DNA of 64,000 nucleotides, taken from Streptomyces sp. NBC_01788. GTDB taxonomy: Bacteria; Actinomycetota; Actinomycetes; Streptomycetales; Streptomycetaceae. Positions 35,973 to 45,225 of this stretch are shown one piece after another. Made by a program: the position numbers and the translations under genes. The stretch covers positions 2,914,001 through 2,978,000 of the forward strand of contig NZ_CP109090.1 of assembly GCF_035917575.1 (NCBI RefSeq), written 5' to 3'. Every line of letters starts with the position of its first letter. Position 1 is the first letter of the stretch. Below the pieces are notes generated by a model. The model made no database searches, had not been told where the DNA came from, and saw nothing but the letters and a program-made list of their open reading frames with translations.

Positions 35973-36068
35973 GTCGGTGCCTCCCTCAAGAACTGATCTT
36001 CCGGAAGACACCAACGCGGGCGGGGGCGGATTTCATCCCGCCGCAACGATGCGCCCGGCGGCGCGGGG

Positions 36069-36992
36069 TCACCCGCCGGGGGGAACGGCCACGAACGCCT
36101 CCTTGGGTGTGGTGGTCGGCGCGTAACGCGCGGGGTCCGTCGTCGTGGGCACGAGGTCCTTGTGGATGGCCTTGGCGATGTTCTGGATGGTGGTGACGCC
36201 GTAGTTCATGGTGCTGTTGTCCTGGGTGAGCACCGTGATCATGTAGTCGCGGCCGGTGCCCTTGAAGGTGCCGACACTGTGCACCCGCCAGCCGTGCGTG
36301 GCGCGCGACAGCCAGCCGTTCTTGACGTGCACGGCGACGGAGGACGGCGCCCCGGCGGGCGTGCCCCAGCGCTGGGAGGCGACGACCTGGCCCATGAGCT
36401 TGAGGATGTAGTCGCGGGAGTTGTCGCTGAGTACCGAGTTCTTGGCCGTGATCAGCCCGAGCAGCTTCTGCTCGTCACGCACGGTGATCTGGGTCAGGCC
36501 CCAGTAACCGTTCGCGCCGGGCTTGGTCTGGGTCATGCCGGCCGCGCTGAGGAAGCCCTTCACCTTCGTCACGCCGAGCTGCTTCCACAGGGTGGAGGTG
36601 GCGTCGTTGTCCGACTTGGTGATCATGGCCTTGGCGAGGGTCGTCTCGCGGGCGGTGAGGTAGCGGTTGTGTTTCTTGGCGTCCCACAGCAGGGTGGCGA
36701 GGACGGTGACCTTGACGACGCTGGCCGAGTCGTAGGCGGTCGACTGGCGCAGCGTGCAGGTCGTGTCGGTGGTGCGGTCGCGCAGACCGACGGCGACGGT
36801 GCCCTTGCGGTCCTTCATCGCCGCGGTGATGTCCTTCTCCAACTTGGCTGCCAGGCCCGCCTTGCCGGACGTGCAGCTGACCGTGGGTGTGGCGGCCGCG
36901 GCGGGCGTCGCGGCGGCCACGCAGGGAATCAGCATCCCGGCGCCCACGCCCGCCGCGAGCACTCTGGCGCGTCGGGTTGTTGAGTGAGTCAT
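36069..36992 (-). CDS. Secreted beta-lactamase-fold serine hydrolase (class A-like)
   Basis: 307 aa. Signal peptide with cleavage near AAAA (~33). Class A-like motifs are present: Ser91-x-x-Lys94 (SVVK), S127-D-N (KSDND) and Lys224-Asn-Gly in place of KTG. No ExxLN omega-loop with the deacylating Glu166 is visible, so it may bind or hydrolyse penicillin poorly and could instead be a cell-wall-related esterase or PBP-like protein. Two cysteines (TVSC, TTC) may form a disulphide. The ATG at 36992 starts the signal peptide. Leftward, 97 bp from the ABC exporter, no operon obvious. Confidence 0.82.
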   Translation of the reverse strand: MTHSTTRRARVLAAGVGAGMLIPCVAAATPAAAATPTVSCTSGKAGLAAKLEKDITAAMKDRKGTVAVGLRDRTTDTTCTLRQSTAYDSASVVKVTVLATLLWDAKKHNRYLTARETTLAKAMITKSDNDATSTLWKQLGVTKVKGFLSAAGMTQTKPGANGYWGLTQITVRDEQKLLGLITAKNSVLSDNSRDYILKLMGQVVASQRWGTPAGAPSSVAVHVKNGWLSRATHGWRVHSVGTFKGTGRDYMITVLTQDNSTMNYGVTTIQNIAKAIHKDLVPTTTDPARYAPTTTPKEAFVAVPPGG

Positions 36993-37119
36993 GTCCAGTT
37001 GACGTACGGACTCTGACAAAAGGTTGCGCGAGTTGGCCGAGATTTGACTGGTCGTTACCCGAACGCAGTCAGGGACTCGCGCACACGAGCACGAGCCCCT
37101 TTCCGGTTTCGCCGCGGCC

Positions 37120-38805
37120 TCAGTCCAGATGCGTGGGCGCGAACATCCGCAGGACGGCGGGGAGGACGACGACCGAAGGACCCTGCTCGGCAAGGGCGTT
37201 CGCCAGGTCGGCCGCCAGGGTCTCGGGGGTCGTGCGCACGCCCGGGACGCCGAAGGATTCCGCCAGGGCCACGTAGTCGGGGCGGGTGAGCTCCGTGGCC
37301 GTGGCCTGGCCGAACGCGTCGGTCATGTACTCGCGGAGGATGCCGTAGCCGCCGTCGTCGACGATCAGCCAGGTGACGTCGAGGCCGTACTGGCGGGCGG
37401 TGGCCAGTTCCGCGATCGAGTACAGCGCGCCGCCGTCGCCCGACACCGCCAGGACCGGGCGGGTGCGGTCCGCGGCCGCGGCCCCGAGCGCCGCCGGGAA
37501 GCCGTAGCCGAGGCCGCCCGCGCCCTGGGCCGAGTGCATGGTGTTGGGGGACTTAGCGTCGAAGGCCGACCAGGCCCAGTACGCCAGGATCGTCATGTCC
37601 CAGAAGGACGGCGAGCCGGCGGGCAGGGCGCGGCGGACGGACGCCAGCACGTCCTGCTCCAGGGTGAGTTCCTGGGCGGCGATCCGGTCGCGGACCTTGG
37701 CAAGGACCTCGCGCACGCGGTCGGCGGCGCCCTCGTCGGCGCGCTCGTCCACGGTCTCCAGCAGGGCCTGGAGGGCCAGGCGGGCGTCGGCGTGGATGCC
37801 GAGCGCCGGGTGGTTGGACTCCAGCTTGCCGAGGTCGGCCTCGATCTGGATCACGCGGCCGCGCGGCTTGAACGTGTGGTAGTTGGAGGAGAGTTCGCCG
37901 AGGCCCGAGCCGATGACGAGCAGCACGTCGGCGTCCTCGAGGAAGTCCGTGGTGTGCCGGTCCTCCAGCCAGGACTGGAGGGACAGCGGGTGCTCCCAGG
38001 GGAAGGCGCCCTTGCCGCCGAAGGTCGTGACGACGGGGGCGTTCAGCCGCTCCGCGAGGGCCAGCAGCTTGCCGGACGCGTCGGCGCGGACCACCCCTCC
38101 GCCCGCGATGATCGCCGGGCGGGCGGCCCCGGACAGCAGGCCGGCCGCCACCGCGGTGAGTTCGGGACGCGGGACCAGTTCCTCCGGGGTGGCGTCCAGG
38201 GCCGTCACCACCGGCAGGCTCGTCGGTTCGAGGAGCACGTCCTGCGGGATCTCCACCCACACGGGCCCGTGCGGGACCGTCAGCGCCGACTTCCAGGCGG
38301 CCGCGATGGCGGAGGGGATCTGCGACTGGGTGCGGACCGTGTGGACCGACTTCACCACACCGCGGAACGAGGCGGCCTGGTCGGGCAGTTCGTGCAGGTA
38401 GCCGTGGCGGCCGCCGCCGAGCCCGGCCGTCGGGATCTGGCTGCTGATGGCCAGGACGGGGGCGGAGGCCGACGCCGCCTCCTGGAGCGCCGCGAGCGAG
38501 GTCAGCGCTCCCGGGCCGGTCGACAGCAGCAGCGGCGCGGCCTCACCGGTGATCCGGCCGTAGGCGTCGGCGGCGAAGCCGGCGTTGTTCTCCACCCGCA
38601 GGCCGACGTACGTCAGCTCCGACCGGCGCAGCGCGTCGAACATGCCGAGGGCGTGCTGTCCCGGCAGGCCGAAGACGGTCGTCGCGCCCAGCCCGGCCAG
38701 GGTCTCCACGACCAGGTCTCCGCCGTTGCGGCCGGGGGGAGGGTTCAGGGCGGCCTCCGTCTGCTCGGGTGTCGGGCGGAGCACCAGGTCGTGGTCGTGC
38801 GTCAC
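37120..38805 (-). CDS. Thiamine-diphosphate-dependent enzyme (acetolactate-synthase-like; possible 2-ketoarginine decarboxylase)
   Basis: 561 aa. Catalytic Glu72 in VENNAGFAADAYGR activates ThDP; the C-terminal cofactor motif is GDGG...DDGGYG (~430-460). Three domains of the ALS/BFD family are present. It is not the biosynthetic IlvB: no regulatory subunit gene is adjacent, and it is sandwiched in an operon with a ureohydrolase and a Na+/solute symporter under a PucR regulator. By analogy with Pseudomonas AruI (2-ketoarginine decarboxylase, also ALS-like, ~560 aa) it may act on a guanidino keto acid; carboxyethylarginine synthase is another possible relative. The GTG at 38805 begins five bases after the ureohydrolase stop. 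Confidence 0.8.
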   Translation of the reverse strand: MTHDHDLVLRPTPEQTEAALNPPPGRNGGDLVVETLAGLGATTVFGLPGQHALGMFDALRRSELTYVGLRVENNAGFAADAYGRITGEAAPLLLSTGPGALTSLAALQEAASASAPVLAISSQIPTAGLGGGRHGYLHELPDQAASFRGVVKSVHTVRTQSQIPSAIAAAWKSALTVPHGPVWVEIPQDVLLEPTSLPVVTALDATPEELVPRPELTAVAAGLLSGAARPAIIAGGGVVRADASGKLLALAERLNAPVVTTFGGKGAFPWEHPLSLQSWLEDRHTTDFLEDADVLLVIGSGLGELSSNYHTFKPRGRVIQIEADLGKLESNHPALGIHADARLALQALLETVDERADEGAADRVREVLAKVRDRIAAQELTLEQDVLASVRRALPAGSPSFWDMTILAYWAWSAFDAKSPNTMHSAQGAGGLGYGFPAALGAAAADRTRPVLAVSGDGGALYSIAELATARQYGLDVTWLIVDDGGYGILREYMTDAFGQATATELTRPDYVALAESFGVPGVRTTPETLAADLANALAEQGPSVVVLPAVLRMFAPTHLD

Positions 38806-38810
38806 TTCGC

Positions 38811-39782
38811 TTACGCGTCCTTCCGGGCCGCCGCGATCTGGCGGGCCATGATCGTGGTCAGTTCGTACGCCGTGTGCGAGGCGGCCACCGAGGTGATCTC
38901 GGCGTGGTCGTACGCCGGGGCCACCTCGACGACGTCGGCGGAGACCAGGTTGCAGGAGGCCAGGCCGCGCAGGATCTCCAGCAGTTCGCGGGAGGTCATG
39001 CCGCCCGCCTCGGGGGTGCCGGTGCCGGGCGCGTGCGCCGGGTCGAGGCAGTCGATGTCGATGGAGATGTACAGCGGGCGGTCGCCGATGCGCTGGCGGA
39101 GCTGGTCGGCCACCTCGTCGGCGCCGCGGCGGTAGACGTCGGCGGAGGTGACGATGCCGAAGCCCATCTTCTCGTCGTCGGTGAGGTCCTGCTTGCCGTA
39201 CAGCGGGCCGCGGGTGCCGACGTGGGAGAGCGCCTCGGTGTCGAGGATGCCCTCCTCCACCGCCCGCCGGAACGGGGTGCCGTGCGTGTACTCGGCGCCG
39301 AAGTAGGTGTCCCAGGTGTCGAGGTGGGCGTCGAAGTGGAGCAGCGCGACCGGGCCGTGCTTCTTGGCGACGGACCGCAGCAGCGGCAGCGCGATGGTGT
39401 GGTCGCCGCCGAGGGTCATCAACCGGGCGCCGGTGCCGAGGAGTTCGTCGGCGGCGGCCTCCATCGTCTCGACGGCCTCGTTGATGTTGAACGGGTTCAC
39501 GGCGATGTCGCCGCCGTCCGCGACCTGGGCGAGGGCGAAGGGGGAGGCGTCCTGCGCCGGGTTGTAGGGGCGCAGCAGCCGGGACGCCTCGCGGATAGCG
39601 TTGCCGCCGAAGCGGGCGCCCGGCCGGTACGAGACGCCGGAGTCGAACGGCACACCCACGACGGCGACGTCGGCGGTGCCCACCTCGTCGAGGCGGGGCA
39701 GCCGGGCGAAGGTCGCGGGGCCGGCGTACCGCGGGACGCGGGAGGAGTCGACGGGACCGCGGGGCGTCTCGGTGCTGCTCAT
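38811..39782 (-). CDS. speB: Ureohydrolase (agmatinase / guanidinobutyrase family)
   Basis: 323 aa, binuclear manganese ureohydrolase. Metal ligands His128 (GGDHT), Asp151, His153 and Asp155 (DAHLD) and Asp242, Asp244 (SIDIDCLDP) are all present. It splits a guanidino group to urea and an amine. Annotated as agmatinase in relatives; in this operon with an ALS-like ThDP enzyme, 4-guanidinobutyrate is an equally likely substrate. The ATG at 39782 follows AGAAGG. Second gene of the leftward operon (symporter, ureohydrolase, ThDP enzyme). Confidence 0.88.
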   Translation of the reverse strand: MSSTETPRGPVDSSRVPRYAGPATFARLPRLDEVGTADVAVVGVPFDSGVSYRPGARFGGNAIREASRLLRPYNPAQDASPFALAQVADGGDIAVNPFNINEAVETMEAAADELLGTGARLMTLGGDHTIALPLLRSVAKKHGPVALLHFDAHLDTWDTYFGAEYTHGTPFRRAVEEGILDTEALSHVGTRGPLYGKQDLTDDEKMGFGIVTSADVYRRGADEVADQLRQRIGDRPLYISIDIDCLDPAHAPGTGTPEAGGMTSRELLEILRGLASCNLVSADVVEVAPAYDHAEITSVAASHTAYELTTIMARQIAAARKDA

Positions 39783-39838
39783 GGCGAAATGCCTTCTTTC
39801 TTGCGCTTCGTCGCGTATGTGATGACTCGTGATCGACT

Positions 39839-41299
39839 CTACTGGTGAGCGGGGGCCGGTTCGGACGCGAGTTCGGGGGTGCGCCCGGCGAGCCGCTCGC
39901 GCCAGGCGGCGAGGACGGCCGCGTCGGTCGGCTTGGTCGCCAGGGAGACGATGACGTAGGCGGCCAGGGAGGACAACAGGCCGTAGTAGACGGGCTCGTT
40001 GGCGAGGATGCCGAAGGTCGCCATGAGGCCGATGACCGCGACGCCACCGACGATCACGGAGGCGAGGGCGCCGTGCGCGGTGCCGCGCTTCCACAGCAGT
40101 CCGCCGAGGATCGGCACGAGCAGCCCGCCGACGAGCAGGTTGTAGGCGACGGTCAGCGCCTCGACGACGTTGTTGAGCGCGATGGCGGTGCAGATCACGC
40201 CGACGCCCATGATCAGGATGAAGACGCGGTTGCCCTTGACCTCGTCGTGCGCCTCCCCGTCGCGGCGGACGGCGCCGCGCAGCCGGGACCAGATGTCGTT
40301 GTTGGCGACGGTGGCGCAGGCGATCAGCGCGCCGGAGGAGGTGGACATCACCGCGGCCAGCGCGGCGGCGAGCACAAGGCCGCGGACACCGATGGGCAGG
40401 TCGTCCTTGACGATGGTGGCGAAGGCGTCGTCGGCGCTGCCGAGGTTGGGGTACAGCACCTTGGCGGCGGTGCCGATGACCGCGCCGGCGATCGCGTAGA
40501 CCAGGCAGTAGGTGCCGGCGACGGTGCCGCCCCACTTGGCGGTGGTGTCGCTGCGGGCGGTGAACACGCGCTGCCAGATGTCCTGGCCGATCAGCATGCC
40601 GAAGGTGTAGATCAGGACGTACGTGAAGATCGTCTCGCCGCCGATGCCCAGCGGGTCGAAGTAGGAGGTCGGCAGCTTGGCCTTCATCTCGCTGAAGCCG
40701 CCCGCCTTGACGACGGCGATGGGCAGCAGCAGGAGCAGCACGCCGATCGTCTTCACCACGAACTGCACCATGTCGGTCAGCGTGATGGACCACATGCCGC
40801 CGAGGGTGGAGTAGGCCACGACGATCGCGCCGCCGAGGATGATCGCGACGGTGCGGTTCAGGTCGAACAGCACGTCGAAGATCGTGGCGTACGCGATGGT
40901 GGAGGTCACCGCCAGCATCAGGGTGTACGCCCACATCACGACGCCCGAGATGATGCCGGCCCGGCCGCCGTAGCGCAGGTCGAGCATCTCGGAGACGGTG
41001 TAGACCTTCAGCCGGGCGATGCGGGCGGAGAAGAAGACCGAGAGGGCGAGGATTCCGAGGCCGATGGTGAAGACCATCCAGGCACCGGAGAGGCCGTACT
41101 TGTAGCCGAGGCCCACGCCGCCGATGGTGGAGGCGCCGCCGAGGACGATCGCCGCCATCGTGCCGGAGTACATCGCGGGGCCCAGGCGGCGGCCCGCGAC
41201 CAGGAACTCGCTCTTGGACTTGGCGCGGCGCATGCCCCACCAGCCCATGGCCAGCATGCCGGCGAGATAGACGACGATCACTGTGTAGTCGACGGCCAT
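39839..41299 (-). CDS. Sodium:solute symporter (SSS family)
   Basis: 486 aa, about 13 membrane helices. Helix 1 is [19 protein letters not shown]; the sodium-site region with [17 protein letters not shown] and the [13 protein letters not shown] segment are typical of SSS carriers for amino acids, polyamines or proline-like solutes. It probably imports the substrate of the downstream ureohydrolase/ThDP enzymes. The ATG at 41299 has a strong GAAGGAGGG site six bases upstream, which decides against the longer frame from 41401. First gene of the operon, divergent from the PucR gene. Confidence 0.9.
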   Translation of the reverse strand: MAVDYTVIVVYLAGMLAMGWWGMRRAKSKSEFLVAGRRLGPAMYSGTMAAIVLGGASTIGGVGLGYKYGLSGAWMVFTIGLGILALSVFFSARIARLKVYTVSEMLDLRYGGRAGIISGVVMWAYTLMLAVTSTIAYATIFDVLFDLNRTVAIILGGAIVVAYSTLGGMWSITLTDMVQFVVKTIGVLLLLLPIAVVKAGGFSEMKAKLPTSYFDPLGIGGETIFTYVLIYTFGMLIGQDIWQRVFTARSDTTAKWGGTVAGTYCLVYAIAGAVIGTAAKVLYPNLGSADDAFATIVKDDLPIGVRGLVLAAALAAVMSTSSGALIACATVANNDIWSRLRGAVRRDGEAHDEVKGNRVFILIMGVGVICTAIALNNVVEALTVAYNLLVGGLLVPILGGLLWKRGTAHGALASVIVGGVAVIGLMATFGILANEPVYYGLLSSLAAYVIVSLATKPTDAAVLAAWRERLAGRTPELASEPAPAHQ

Positions 41300-41444
41300 G
41301 TGGGGCCCTCCTTCGCGCACATCCGGGCGGCGGTGTCGTGCAGATGTATGGGGTCGTGCAGATACGTGGGGGTGAGGCTCGGCAAGGGCTCGCGGGGACA
41401 TCGCCCGTACCCGTGGCTGCCAGCCCCCTAGACACTAGGTGGCC

Positions 41445-41471
41445 GAAAAGCGACTGCGAAGTGTACTTTTC
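41445..41471. promoter_or_regulatory. Inverted repeat GAAAAG-N15-CTTTTC between symporter and PucR genes
   Basis: GAAAAG at 41445-41450 and CTTTTC at 41466-41471 lie in the divergent promoter region, an AT-richer patch in GC-rich DNA. It may be the PucR binding site; inference only. Confidence 0.4.
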
Positions 41472-41510
41472 ATCCATTCGAGTCGCGACGGTATGGAGGG
41501 AATGCACATC

Positions 41511-43448
41511 GTGCCGGATGTACCTGTCCCCCTGGCCCCAGCCGTCCCACCGACCCCACCGATCCCGCTGTCCGCCCTGCTGGCCCGGGAGGACCTCGCG
41601 CTGCGCCGGATCGCCGGCCCGGCCGGCCCGGACACCGCGATCCACTGGGCGCACACCTCGGAGATGGCCGACCCCTACCCGTACCTGCTGGGCGGCGAGC
41701 TGCTGCTGACGGCCGGCGTCCATGTCACCCCGGCGGACGCCACCGGGGCGTACTTCGACACCTACGTCTCCCGGGTGGCGGCGGCGGGCGGCGCGGCCAT
41801 CGGCTTCGGCCTGGCGCCGGTGCACGACACGGTGCCGCCCGCCCTGGTGGCGGCCTGCGAGGCCCACGGCCTGCCGCTGCTCGAAGTCCCGCCGCAGACC
41901 ACCTTCTCCGGCGTCGCGCGCGCGGTCTGGCAGCTGATGGCGCAGGCCCGGCTGGCCGAACTGCGCCGCGTCACGGAGGCGCAGCAGCGGCTCGCGGCCG
42001 CCGCGTCCCGCCCCCACCCCGTCCCCTCCGTGCTGCGCCAGCTGGCCCAGCGCCTGTCCGGCTGGGGGGTCCTGTACGGCCCGGACGGCACGGCGATCGC
42101 CTCGGCGGGCCGGGCCCCGCACGAGACGGCCCGCCAGGCGCTTGCCCACCTGACGGACGTGGTCCGCCCGGCCCCGACGACCATGGCATCACCGGGGACG
42201 ACCGTCCGCACGCCTCCGCCGTGTCCTACGACCCCGCCGGGGGCGGCCGTCCGGACGCCCCCTCCGTCTGCCACGACCCCGCAGGGGACGACCGGCCGGA
42301 CAGCCTCGCCGACTCCTACGACCCCGCCGGGCACGACCGGCCGGACGCACCCACCGTCTGCCACAACCCCGCCCGGCACGACCGTCCGGGCACCCTCGCC
42401 GTCTCCCACGACCCCACCGGGCACGACCGTCCGGGCACCCTCGCCCTCTCCTGCGACCCCACCGGGCACGACCGTCCGGGCACCCTCGCCCTCTCCTGCG
42501 ACCCCACCGGGCACGACCGGCCGGACACCCCCGCCGTCTCCCCCGGCCCCGGTCGGCCGGCCCATCGCGGCAGCCGTTCCCGTCGCCGCCCGGCCCGTTC
42601 CCGTCGCCGCCCGGCCCGTTCCCGTCGCCGCCCGGCCCGTTCCCTCCTCCGCCACCGACACCGTCGCCGGCAGCCATCTCGCCGCCTACGCCCTCGGCGC
42701 CGGGCAGGGCTTCGTGCTCGGAGTCGCCTCACCGCACCGCGAACCCGGGGACCACACCATCGCGTCCGTGGCCGCCGTGCTGCTCTCGCTGCTCACCGGC
42801 GAGCACCGCAGCGGTACGGGGGCGGCCCGGTCCTCGGCGCTGGTGCGGGTGCTGCTGGGCGCGCCGCCCGAGGAGGTGGCGCCGCTGCTCGGGACCGGAC
42901 GGTGGGTCGTCGTGCACGCTCGGCCGGACACCCAGGCGGCCGACGCCGTGGCTGCCTCCGCGCTCGGCGCCGCCCTGGGCTCGGCCCTGGTCGACCTCAC
43001 CGACGGGGTCGTACGGGTCCTGCTGCCCGCCGAGCGGGAGCCGGGACCACAGCCCGGCTGGGCCCTCGGGGTGAGCACCGCCGTCGGCCCCGGCGACTGG
43101 ACGACGGCCGACGCCCAGGCGGCCCGCGCCCTGGCCCGCGCCCGCGCCACCCGCACCGCGCTGGTCGGCCACGGCACCCGCCCCGGCCTGGCCGACCTGC
43201 TCCCGCGGGACGAGGCCGACGCCCACGCCCAGGCCCTGCTCGCCCCGCTCGGCGCGACCCCCGCGCTCACCGAGACACTGCGCACCTGGCTCTCCCTGCA
43301 CGGCAGTTGGGACCGCACCGCGGTCGCCCTGTCCGTGCACCGCAACACCGTCCGCCAGCGCATCGCCCGCTGCGCCGCCCTCCTCGGCACCGACCTGGAC
43401 GACCCCGACGTCCGCATGGAGCTGTGGTTCGCCCTGCGGCGGGCGTGA
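41511..43448 (+). CDS. PucR-family transcriptional regulator with tandem-repeat linker
   Basis: 645 aa. The N-terminal PucR domain ([33 protein letters not shown]) spans about residues 20-160, the middle GGDEF-related region is interrupted at ~227-380 by a Pro/Thr/Ala-rich linker, and the C-terminal PucR_C helix-turn-helix ([21 protein letters not shown], ~600-620) completes it. The linker is made of eight 15-residue units ([15 protein letters not shown] type; 42189-42548) and three 7-residue units (PVAARPV; 42579-42641). It is divergent from the symporter operon and probably activates it. GTG 41511 has GGAGGG ten bases upstream; GTG 41439 and ATG 41493 and 41502 are alternatives. Confidence 0.85.
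   Translation: MPDVPVPLAPAVPPTPPIPLSALLAREDLALRRIAGPAGPDTAIHWAHTSEMADPYPYLLGGELLLTAGVHVTPADATGAYFDTYVSRVAAAGGAAIGFGLAPVHDTVPPALVAACEAHGLPLLEVPPQTTFSGVARAVWQLMAQARLAELRRVTEAQQRLAAAASRPHPVPSVLRQLAQRLSGWGVLYGPDGTAIASAGRAPHETARQALAHLTDVVRPAPTTMASPGTTVRTPPPCPTTPPGAAVRTPPPSATTPQGTTGRTASPTPTTPPGTTGRTHPPSATTPPGTTVRAPSPSPTTPPGTTVRAPSPSPATPPGTTVRAPSPSPATPPGTTGRTPPPSPPAPVGRPIAAAVPVAARPVPVAARPVPVAARPVPSSATDTVAGSHLAAYALGAGQGFVLGVASPHREPGDHTIASVAAVLLSLLTGEHRSGTGAARSSALVRVLLGAPPEEVAPLLGTGRWVVVHARPDTQAADAVAASALGAALGSALVDLTDGVVRVLLPAEREPGPQPGWALGVSTAVGPGDWTTADAQAARALARARATRTALVGHGTRPGLADLLPRDEADAHAQALLAPLGATPALTETLRTWLSLHGSWDRTAVALSVHRNTVRQRIARCAALLGTDLDDPDVRMELWFALRRA
42189..42548. repeat. 45-bp minisatellite (eight units) inside the PucR gene
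   Basis: Eight in-frame 45-bp units; the units near 42369-42503 are almost identical, the outer ones diverged. Translated as repeats of [16 protein letters not shown] multiple of three keeps the gene open whatever the copy number. Confidence 0.9.
42579..42641. repeat. Three perfect 21-bp repeats inside the PucR gene
   Basis: The 21-bp unit (start CCCGTCGCCGCCCGG, end CCCGTT) at 42579-42599, 42600-42620 and 42621-42641, coding for PVAARPV each time. Confidence 0.9.
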
Positions 43449-43501
43449 CCCGCGTCCCAGCGGCCGGGACATCGGCGACGCGAACAGAGAGCTGCACCAC
43501 A

Positions 43502-44299
43502 ATGGGAGCCATGCCGATACCCGGGACACCCAGCCGCGCCGAGCTCGTCGACCACCTCGTGAGGACCCGTATCGCCGGGGACGTCGCCACCCCTCGCGAG
43601 AACAACCTCTCCCACTACCGCAAGCTCGCGAACGGCGACCGCCACTTCTGGTTCGGTCTGGAGCTCGGCGACCGCTGGAGCGACGAGCAGGACGTGCTGG
43701 CGGTGATGGCGGAGCGCGTCGGTGTCATCGACGACCCGGAGCACCGCTACGGCCAGGACACCATCGACCCCGAACTGACCGTCGACGCCCTGGAGCGGAT
43801 GGCCGGCCGGCTGCGCAAGGCCGCCGACAGCAGTCAGCGGGTGCTGTTCGCGACCGGTCACCCCGGCGGCCTGCTCGACGTGCACCGCGCCACCGCCGCC
43901 GCCCTGCGCGCCGCCGGCTGCGAGATCGTGGTGATCCCGGACGGGCTCCAGACGGACGAGGGATACGTCATGCAGTTCGCGGACGTGGCCGTGCTGGAGC
44001 ACGGCGCCACCCTGTGGCACACGCACTCCGGCGAGCCGATGCGGGCCATCCTCACCGGCCTGGAGCGCGAGGGCCGGCGGCTGCCCGACCTGGTCGTCGC
44101 CGACCACGGCTGGGCGGGATACGCCGGTCAGCACGGCGTGGACTCGGTCGGCTACGCCGACTGCAACGACCCGGCCCTCTTCGTCGCCGAGGCCGAGGGC
44201 ACCGTCCAGGTGACCGTGCCGCTCGACGACCATGTGGTCAGCCCCCGGTACTACGACCCGATGACGGCGTACCTGCTGGACCAGGCGGGTCTGGGCTAG
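43502..44299 (+). CDS. Conserved actinobacterial protein (often labelled phosphatase), function not shown
   Basis: 265 aa, soluble. No classical phosphatase motif is obvious to me, but the segments FATGHPGGLLDVHRATAAAL (~120), WHTHSGEPMRAIL and VVADHGWAGYAGQHGVDSVG are striking: a GHPGG loop followed by conserved His/Asp residues, consistent with a metal or phosphate site in a Rossmann-like alpha/beta fold. I recall homologues named phosphatase but cannot verify it. ATG 43502 has GAGAG at about ten bases; ATG 43511 is an alternative. It lies 53 bp after the PucR gene and converges with the thioesterase gene. Confidence 0.7.
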   Translation: MGAMPIPGTPSRAELVDHLVRTRIAGDVATPRENNLSHYRKLANGDRHFWFGLELGDRWSDEQDVLAVMAERVGVIDDPEHRYGQDTIDPELTVDALERMAGRLRKAADSSQRVLFATGHPGGLLDVHRATAAALRAAGCEIVVIPDGLQTDEGYVMQFADVAVLEHGATLWHTHSGEPMRAILTGLEREGRRLPDLVVADHGWAGYAGQHGVDSVGYADCNDPALFVAEAEGTVQVTVPLDDHVVSPRYYDPMTAYLLDQAGLG

Positions 44300-44314
44300 G
44301 GCGCTCGTGCCGGA

Positions 44315-45211
44315 TCAGGTCGGCGGGGCGTTCTCGGACCGGGGTACGCGGACCACGCCCTCCTGGATCACCGAGATCGCCAGCCGGCCGTCCTGGGTGT
44401 AGATGCGGGCCTGGCCGAGGCCGCGCCCACCGTGCGCGGAGGGGGACTCCTGGTCGTAGAGCAGCCACTCGTCGGCCCGGAACGGCCGGTGGAACCACAT
44501 CGCGTGGTCCAGCGAGGCCCCGACCACGTCGCCGACCGCCCAGCCGCCGCGGCCGTGCGCGAGCAGCACCGAGTCCAGCAGCGTCATGTCGGAGACGTAG
44601 GTGGCGAGGACGACGTGCAGGAGGGGCTGGTCGATATCCCCGTCGAGCTTGCCGTCGGCGCGGAACCACACCTGGGAGTGCGGCTCGCGCGGCTCGCCGA
44701 ACCTGCCGTACGGCGGCTCGTCGGCATAGCGCAGGTCGACGGCCTCGCGGGCCTCCAGGAACCGCTCCACGACCTCGCGCGGAAGGTGGCCGTAGCCGCG
44801 CATCCGCTCCCGCGAGGTGGGCAGGGTCTCCGGGTCCGGGGCGGGCGGCATGGGCGCCTGGTGGTCAAGGCCCTCCTCGTACGTCTGGAAGGACGCCGAG
44901 AGGTGGAAGACCGGCTGCCCGTGCTGGACCGCGACGACCCGGCGGGTGGTGAAGGAGCGGCCGTCGCGGATGCGGTCCACGGTGTAGACGATGGGCGCTC
45001 CCGGGTCGCCGGGGCGCAGGAAGTAGGCGTGCAGCGAGTGCGCGTGCCGGTCCGCGGGGACCGTGCGCCCCGCGGCGACCAGCGCCTGTGCCGCGACCTG
45101 CCCGCCGAAGACGCGCGGGACGACCGCGTGGCGGGACCGGCCGCGGAAGATGTCCCGCTCGATCCGCTCCAGGTCGAGCAGATCGAGCAGGGACCGAAGT
45201 GCCGGGTTCAT
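44315..45211 (-). CDS. tesB: Acyl-CoA thioesterase II (TesB)
   Basis: 298 aa, double hot-dog fold. Seen: LERIERDIFRGRS at the start, RVFGGQVAAQALVAAGRTV (first hot-dog helix), HSLHAYFLRPGDP and, in the second half, the catalytic Asp context ASLDHAMWFHRPF. It hydrolyses acyl-CoA to free acid and CoA in the cytoplasm. The ATG at 45211 is the family start. It lies 14 bp after the acyl-CoA dehydrogenase gene on the same strand, so the two probably form an operon in fatty or branched acid metabolism. Confidence 0.92.
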   Translation of the reverse strand: MNPALRSLLDLLDLERIERDIFRGRSRHAVVPRVFGGQVAAQALVAAGRTVPADRHAHSLHAYFLRPGDPGAPIVYTVDRIRDGRSFTTRRVVAVQHGQPVFHLSASFQTYEEGLDHQAPMPPAPDPETLPTSRERMRGYGHLPREVVERFLEAREAVDLRYADEPPYGRFGEPREPHSQVWFRADGKLDGDIDQPLLHVVLATYVSDMTLLDSVLLAHGRGGWAVGDVVGASLDHAMWFHRPFRADEWLLYDQESPSAHGGRGLGQARIYTQDGRLAISVIQEGVVRVPRSENAPPT

Positions 45212-45225
45212 GCGTCGGCCGTCCC

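Noticed and set aside
42189..42548. CRISPR array
   Set aside because: The 45-bp units are directly tandem without unique spacers and are translated in frame; no cas genes are near.
42221..44299. 692-codon frame through the PucR repeat region and the following gene
   Set aside because: Only its last third (from 43502) is a real gene; the rest is a shifted reading of the PucR gene.
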